Shown here piece after piece: positions 38,948 through 42,669 of a stretch of 42,669 bases of DNA (position 1 is its first letter; each line of letters starts with the position of its first letter). Location: NCBI GenBank assembly GCA_030614785.1, contig JAUWTJ010000031.1:1-42669 (forward strand), written 5' to 3'. This DNA is from Alphaproteobacteria bacterium. GTDB lineage: Bacteria > Pseudomonadota > Alphaproteobacteria > M2410. The notes beneath the pieces are model-generated. The model was not told where the DNA came from and ran no database searches. It was given only the letters and a program-made list of their open reading frames with translations. Position numbers and translations under genes: made by a program.

Positions 38948-39436
38948 ATGTCAAAGCTGTCACACTTCGATGAGAGCGGAAAAGCCGTCATGGTCGATGT
39001 CTCTGACAAGGCTGAGACCGCGCGCGTCGCCGTGGCAAAAGGCTCGATCCGGATGGCGCCTGAAACCCTGGCGCTAATCAAACAGGGAACCGCTGATAAA
39101 GGCGATGTTCTGGGGGTCGCCCGTGTCGCCGGGATCATGGCGGCCAAACGCACCCACGATCTCATTCCTTTGTGCCACCCGCTTCCCCTGACAAAAGTCT
39201 CAATCGACTTCGATCTCAATGAAGACGATAGCGCCGTCGATATCACGGCGACAACAAAAGTCACCGGCAAGACCGGGGTCGAGATGGAAGCGCTGACGGC
39301 CGCCTCCATCGCCGCCCTTACAATCTATGACATGGTCAAGGCCGCCGACAAACAGATGATCATTGGACAGATTTATGTCGCGACCAAAGAAGGTGGCAAA
39401 TCCGGCAGTCACGCCTTCGACGGAGAAACGCCGTGA
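38948..39436 (+). CDS. moaC: Cyclic pyranopterin monophosphate synthase
   Basis: A 162-residue enzyme of molybdenum cofactor synthesis. [20 protein letters not shown] at the N-terminus, [20 protein letters not shown] with [13 protein letters not shown], and [20 protein letters not shown] with a late [12 protein letters not shown] are all family hallmarks including the catalytic lysine region. ATG 38948, with AAGGATAGCGAT upstream. The last codons overlap the moeA start by four bases (GTGA), so translation is coupled. Confidence 0.97.
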   Translation: MSKLSHFDESGKAVMVDVSDKAETARVAVAKGSIRMAPETLALIKQGTADKGDVLGVARVAGIMAAKRTHDLIPLCHPLPLTKVSIDFDLNEDDSAVDITATTKVTGKTGVEMEALTAASIAALTIYDMVKAADKQMIIGQIYVATKEGGKSGSHAFDGETP

Positions 39437-40656
39437 ATGATAGCCGCCTCATGATCTCGGTTGAAGATGCCCTTCAGCGCATCACCGGTGCGATGCCGAA
39501 ATTGCCGTCTGAAACTGTTGGTCTTGAAAATGCGTTGGGGCGATTCCTCGCCAAGGACGTCATCTCGCGGCGCACCCAGCCACCGTTCGACATCTCCGCG
39601 ATGGATGGCTATGCGGTGAGGTCGCAAGATGCAAAAAACGCCCCCTTCACCCTGACACAGATTGGTGAAGTCCCGGCAGGCGGCGCCTTTCATGATGAGA
39701 TCGCCTCTGGAAAAACCGTGCGGATCTTTACCGGCGGTCGCGTTCCATCCGATACCGACTGCGTCGTTATGCAGGAGCAAGCGACCGTTTCCGGCGACCG
39801 GATCACCTTCAGCGAGGCCAAGGAAGCCGGCAACAATATACGCGGTGCCGGTGGTGATTTCCGTGAGGGAGATCTCGGCCTGAAGGCCGGAAGATGCCTG
39901 ACACCGCAGGATATCTCGCTTTTGGCGGCCATGAACATCCCCTGGCTCCAGGTCGCGCGTCGGCCAAAGATCGCGATCCTGGCAACGGGTGATGAACTGG
40001 TGCGCCCTGGCGAGCCCATCGGACCCAATCAAATCCTCTCGTCAAACAACTATGGTGTCGCTGCCATGGTTCGCGCCTGGGGCGGAGAACCGCATGATCT
40101 TGGTATTGCGAAGGATACCGAGGAAAACTTGCGCAGAGCCTTGCAAAGCGCGAAAGGTGCCGACGCTCTCGTCACCCTTGGCGGCGCGTCTGTCGGCGAT
40201 CATGATCTGGTTCAAAAGGTTCTGACCGAGGACGGTTTTACACTCAACTTCTGGAAGATCGCCATGAAGCCAGGCAAACCGCTGATCTTTGGGGACTGGG
40301 ACGGTATGCCTGTGATCGGAGTTCCCGGCAACCCGGTCTCCGCCCTTGTCTGTGCAATTCTTTATCTGAAACCAGCCCTCTTTGCCATGCAAGGACACTC
40401 AGCACCGACTGAGGCGAACCAGACAATACCGGTTGCTCTTGGCCAGCCTGTCGCAGAAAATGGTCCGCGTCAGGATCATATGCGTGCGCGACTCGAATCA
40501 GTCGGCGGGGTCCTGACCGCCTTTCCGTTCAGCTCCCAGGACAGCGCCCGACTTTCAATCCTGTCCGCCGCAGATTGCCTGATTATTCGGAAACCACACG
40601 AGGCAGCAAGCGCTGCGGGGGATATTGTCCGGGCAATTCCGCTGATGGACCTCTGA
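39433..40656 (+). CDS. moeA: Molybdopterin molybdenumtransferase
   Basis: A 407-residue MoeA that inserts molybdate into adenylylated molybdopterin. [40 protein letters not shown], the MoCF-domain start [20 protein letters not shown] and [14 protein letters not shown] with [22 protein letters not shown] are present. It starts at GTG 39433, overlapping the moaC stop. Final gene of the trpG-moeA operon. lexA follows after a 114-bp gap with its own promoter. Confidence 0.96.
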   Translation: MNDSRLMISVEDALQRITGAMPKLPSETVGLENALGRFLAKDVISRRTQPPFDISAMDGYAVRSQDAKNAPFTLTQIGEVPAGGAFHDEIASGKTVRIFTGGRVPSDTDCVVMQEQATVSGDRITFSEAKEAGNNIRGAGGDFREGDLGLKAGRCLTPQDISLLAAMNIPWLQVARRPKIAILATGDELVRPGEPIGPNQILSSNNYGVAAMVRAWGGEPHDLGIAKDTEENLRRALQSAKGADALVTLGGASVGDHDLVQKVLTEDGFTLNFWKIAMKPGKPLIFGDWDGMPVIGVPGNPVSALVCAILYLKPALFAMQGHSAPTEANQTIPVALGQPVAENGPRQDHMRARLESVGGVLTAFPFSSQDSARLSILSAADCLIIRKPHEAASAAGDIVRAIPLMDL

Positions 40657-40700
40657 AAACCGCCATTGCCGCCCTGTCTGGCAAAAGTTCTCAATTCCTC

Positions 40701-40729
40701 TTGACGGACCATGAGAACCAAACTAGAAC
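40701..40729 (+). promoter_or_regulatory. lexA promoter with alphaproteobacterial SOS box
   Basis: TTGACG at 40701-40706 serves as -35 and TAGAAC at 40724-40729 as a -10 with 17-bp spacing. Over the -10 lies GAAC (40715-40718), seven bases, GAAC (40726-40729), the direct-repeat LexA site of alphaproteobacteria. It points to autoregulation of lexA. Confidence 0.85.
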
Positions 40730-40770
40730 AAATAGTATGTTTCACTTTTGTTCCATAACGGGGGACTGAC

Positions 40771-41469
40771 ATGCTGACGCGGAAACAACACGAGCTTTTG
40801 ATGTTCATTCATGAGCGGATTCGTGAAACCGGGGTCTCGCCTTCCTTTGATGAAATGAAGGAAGCCCTCGATCTTAAATCCAAATCCGGCATTCACCGTC
40901 TCATCACAGCGCTTGAAGAGCGCGGATTTGTGCGGCGTATCGCCCACAAGGCCCGTGCCCTCGAGGTCTTGAAACTGCCGGAATCCGCCCTGCCGGCGGG
41001 AACAGGAATATCGCGCGGTTTTGCACCCGAGGTGATTGAAGGTGGCCGCGAGGACGGCGGATCCGCCCATACATCCCTGCCCGAAAACAGTTTTGATGTA
41101 CCGGTTCTGGGCCGGATCGCCGCCGGTGTTCCCATCGAGGCCATTCAGCACCGCACGCACGATGTCTCGGTTCCTGCCAGCCTTATGGGTACTGGCGAAC
41201 ACTATGCGCTTGAGGTCCAGGGCGATTCGATGATTGAAGCCGGGATTCTTGACGGCGATACCGTCATCCTGCAGCGCTGCAACACGGCTCGAAACGGTGA
41301 AATCGTTGTTGCCCTCGTCGATGACGAGGAGGCCACGCTCAAACGTCTGCGCAAAAAGGGCAACTCCATCGCCCTTGAAGCTGCAAACCCGGCCTATGAG
41401 ACCCGCATCTTTGGCCCGGACCGCGTTGATGTTCAGGGCAAGCTTGTCGGGCTCATGCGGCAGTACTGA
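40771..41469 (+). CDS. lexA: LexA repressor
   Basis: A 232-residue SOS repressor. The N-terminal winged helix covers [20 protein letters not shown] to [12 protein letters not shown] (1-66), including [20 protein letters not shown]. The C-terminal peptidase has the self-cleavage pair Ala118-Gly119 in GRIAAGVP, the nucleophile Ser153 in GDSMIEAGI and Lys191 in [10 protein letters not shown]. The linker (70-105) is longer than in E. coli, as usual in alphaproteobacteria. ATG 40771 is preceded by AACGGGGG. It represses itself and DNA repair genes until RecA induces self-cleavage. Confidence 0.97.
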   Translation: MLTRKQHELLMFIHERIRETGVSPSFDEMKEALDLKSKSGIHRLITALEERGFVRRIAHKARALEVLKLPESALPAGTGISRGFAPEVIEGGREDGGSAHTSLPENSFDVPVLGRIAAGVPIEAIQHRTHDVSVPASLMGTGEHYALEVQGDSMIEAGILDGDTVILQRCNTARNGEIVVALVDDEEATLKRLRKKGNSIALEAANPAYETRIFGPDRVDVQGKLVGLMRQY

Positions 41470-41523
41470 GTACGGCGCGTCCTTGTTGACGAAAGTGCAA
41501 CATAACAGGGGTTATTCATCCGC

Positions 41524-41739
41524 ATGAACAAACCCGCCATTGAGCCCTACTCCACGATCACCTGCCCGGAGTGCGGACATGCGCGGCGCGAAGAGATGCC
41601 GACCAACGCCTGTCAGTACTTCTACGACTGCCACGGCTGCAAAGTCGTCCTGAAACCTCTGCCTGGAGACTGCTGTGTTTTTTGTTCCTACGGGGACGTA
41701 CCCTGCCCGCCGATCCAGGCCGGAAGTGATGAGTGCTGA
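41524..41739 (+). CDS. GDCCVxCSYG-type small cysteine-rich protein
   Basis: A 71-residue protein with nine or more cysteines. ITCPECGHARREEMPTNACQ looks like a zinc-ribbon knuckle, and the end LPGDCCVFCSYGDVPCPPIQ carries the GDCCVxCSYG phrase that names a widespread small-protein family, sometimes found near mercury-resistance or heavy-metal genes. It probably binds a metal; function is unknown. ATG 41524 follows a weak ribosome site. It lies just after lexA, with no SOS box of its own, and converges on rpsI with a shared terminator. Confidence 0.85.
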   Translation: MNKPAIEPYSTITCPECGHARREEMPTNACQYFYDCHGCKVVLKPLPGDCCVFCSYGDVPCPPIQAGSDEC

Positions 41740-41791
41740 CACCCGCCACATCGAAAGGAATGTCGCCCTCCGGTGCCTGAACCCACAAACA

Positions 41792-41826
41792 AAAAGGCCA
41801 CCCCAAAATCCAGGTGATGGCCTTTT
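41792..41826. terminator. Bidirectional terminator between the cysteine-rich gene and rpsI
   Basis: AAAAGGCC (41792-41799) and GGCCTTTT (41819-41826) form an 8-bp stem extended with a small bulge (ACC/GGT). Runs of A and T on either side make it work in both directions for the convergent genes. Confidence 0.75.
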
Positions 41827-41849
41827 CAATTTTGTATCGTATCCGAAGT

Positions 41850-42368
41850 CTAGCGCTTGGAAAACTGGAAGCTCTTGCGCGCTTTGGCCCGACCATACTT
41901 CTTGCGTTCAACAACCCGGCTGTCCCGAGTAAGAAAGCCGCCCGCCTTGAGTGCGGGGCGAAGTTTTGGCTCAAAGTATGTGAGCGCCTTGGAGATCCCG
42001 TGACGCACCGCGCCAGCCTGGCCGGAAAGCCCGCCGCCTGCGACGGTACAATTGATATCGTACTGGGTCGAACGATCGACCGCTGTCAAAGGTTGCTGTA
42101 GCAGCATCTGCAAAACAGGCCGCGCGAAGTATTTTGCATACTCCTTGCCATTCACAATGACCTTGCCGGAACCTGGCTTCAACCAGACACGGGCAATAGC
42201 GTCCTTACGCTTGCCGGTCGCATAGGCACGACCAAATTGATCAAGCTTGGGTTCTACAGGAGCCTGAGGGGCTGCGATGGTATCGCCGCCAGTGGAAACA
42301 GGCGTTGCTGCTGCCGCGCCTTCCATGGCGTCTTTTAAATTTTCGAGTGTTGTTGTTTCTTCGGCCAT
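41850..42368 (-). CDS. rpsI: 30S ribosomal protein S9
   Basis: A 172-residue S9. The conserved body starts at [20 protein letters not shown] and includes [40 protein letters not shown] and the tail [20 protein letters not shown] with FQFSKR, which reaches the ribosomal P site. The N-terminal ~45 residues are an Ala/Thr/Pro-rich extension typical of alphaproteobacterial S9. ATG 42368 lies three bases after the rplM stop, the standard rplM-rpsI operon. Confidence 0.97.
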   Translation of the reverse strand: MAEETTTLENLKDAMEGAAAATPVSTGGDTIAAPQAPVEPKLDQFGRAYATGKRKDAIARVWLKPGSGKVIVNGKEYAKYFARPVLQMLLQQPLTAVDRSTQYDINCTVAGGGLSGQAGAVRHGISKALTYFEPKLRPALKAGGFLTRDSRVVERKKYGRAKARKSFQFSKR

Positions 42369-42371
42369 GGA

Positions 42372-42669
42372 TCAGACCCTCTGTGAGTTTTTGGGGTTAA
42401 GTGCCGCAACATCGAGTTTTTCGGGTTGCTGCGCTTCATGGGGATGCTCTGCGCCCACATAGACACGAAGGTTTGAAAACTGTTGGCGAGCAAGCGGCCC
42501 CTTGGGAAGCATGCGCTCAACTGCCTTCATCATCACACGCTATGGATGCTTGCCGTCAAGGATCTTGTCTGCAGTCCGTTCCTTGATGCCGCCGGGATGT
42601 CCGGTGTGCCAATAGTAAGTCTTCTTGGTCCGTTTGTTACCGGTCAGCAAGATCTTTTCAGCGTTGATA
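42372..42669 (-). pseudogene. rplM: 50S ribosomal protein L13, partial, with in-frame amber codon
   Basis: The gene enters from the right edge; its 5' part is outside the window. The visible frame reads [42 protein letters not shown], a TAG (42542-42540), then [20 protein letters not shown] and [20 protein letters not shown] to the TGA at 42374-42372. L13 proteins have PERV at this spot, so TAG replaces a GAG glutamate codon. All other positions look normal and the frame is kept. L13 is generally essential, so a single-base error in the sequence or a recent mutation is more likely than a true loss. I label it pseudogene only because the frame is interrupted. Confidence 0.9.

Noticed and set aside
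37408-39309. A 633-codon open frame antisense to trpD, trpC and moaC
   Set aside because: The opposite strand encodes three complete conserved enzymes; long antisense frames are a by-product of GC-rich codon use, and the translation shows no domain.
32238-42542. Reassignment of TAG to a sense codon, suggested by amber codons in ppiD and rplM
   Set aside because: TAG is the normal stop of trpC, trpD, pdhC, cpdA, the PEP-CTERM gene and both cargo genes, with the next gene starting a few bases later in several cases.

Overview
The window looks like chromosomal DNA of an alphaproteobacterium of moderately high GC. Four things support this. The gene order tpiA-secG-pyrG-kdsA, eno-ftsB-pdhA-pdhB-pdhC, lipA-coq10 and trpE/trpG-trpD-trpC-moaC-moeA-lexA follows the core backbone known from that class. 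The lexA promoter carries the alphaproteobacterial GAAC-N7-GAAC SOS box. PdhB has an N-terminal lipoyl domain. DUF2852 is an alphaproteobacterial family. I cannot name the order or genus.

Layout, left to right. 1-650 is a graveyard of gene ends: C-terminal remnants of coq10, a DUF885-like gene and cinA. 737-3821 holds a transglutaminase-like protein and a pair of acyl-CoA dehydrogenases. 3983-5456 is coq10-lipA. 5585-10163 is accessory: a repeat-rich membrane protein, a FadD-like acyl-CoA ligase, a TetR regulator and a DUF2852 protein, with two perfect palindromes. 10182-11771 holds a decayed 3' copy of pdhC, an unknown secreted protein and dispersed palindromic repeats. 11788-17385 is pdhC-pdhB-pdhA, ftsB and eno, all on the minus strand. 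17489-20668 is a tandem pair of phosphate transporters. 20913-24964 is a CpdA-like phosphodiesterase followed by two cassette-like units. 25132-26256 is DUF1304 plus a DJ-1/PfpI protein. 26261-30264 is kdsA, pyrG, secG and tpiA (minus). 30468-41739 runs rightward through ppiD, trpE, a PEP-CTERM von Willebrand protein, trpG-trpD-trpC-moaC-moeA, lexA and a small cysteine-rich protein, with one reverse-strand deacetylase inserted. The window ends in rpsI and a partial rplM.

The backbone supplies central carbon metabolism (enolase, triose-phosphate isomerase, pyruvate dehydrogenase, lipoate synthesis), tryptophan and molybdopterin synthesis, KDO and CTP synthesis, and protein export and folding. 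Accessory blocks interrupt it at coq10/cinA, pdhC/lipA, eno/kdsA and trpE/trpG. The lpd gene usual between pdhC and lipA is not there.

The most unusual region is 21567-24964. The last ~80 codons of cpdA and its 3' flank are repeated (about 323 bp each). Each copy leads into the same ATGA junction but a different exported protein (a lipoprotein, then a DUF2927-like protein), and each unit ends in an identical 35-bp direct repeat. The small constant gene before the junction resembles the C-terminal half of an HlyC-type toxin-activating acyltransferase; it is intact in unit 2 and deleted to eight codons in unit 1. A complete gene, accessory cargo and a 3'-terminal partial copy of that gene also occur at pdhC and, in a much older form, at coq10. 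Other points of note are in-frame amber codons in rplM and ppiD and a sigma-54-type promoter ahead of the PEP-CTERM gene inside the trp cluster.
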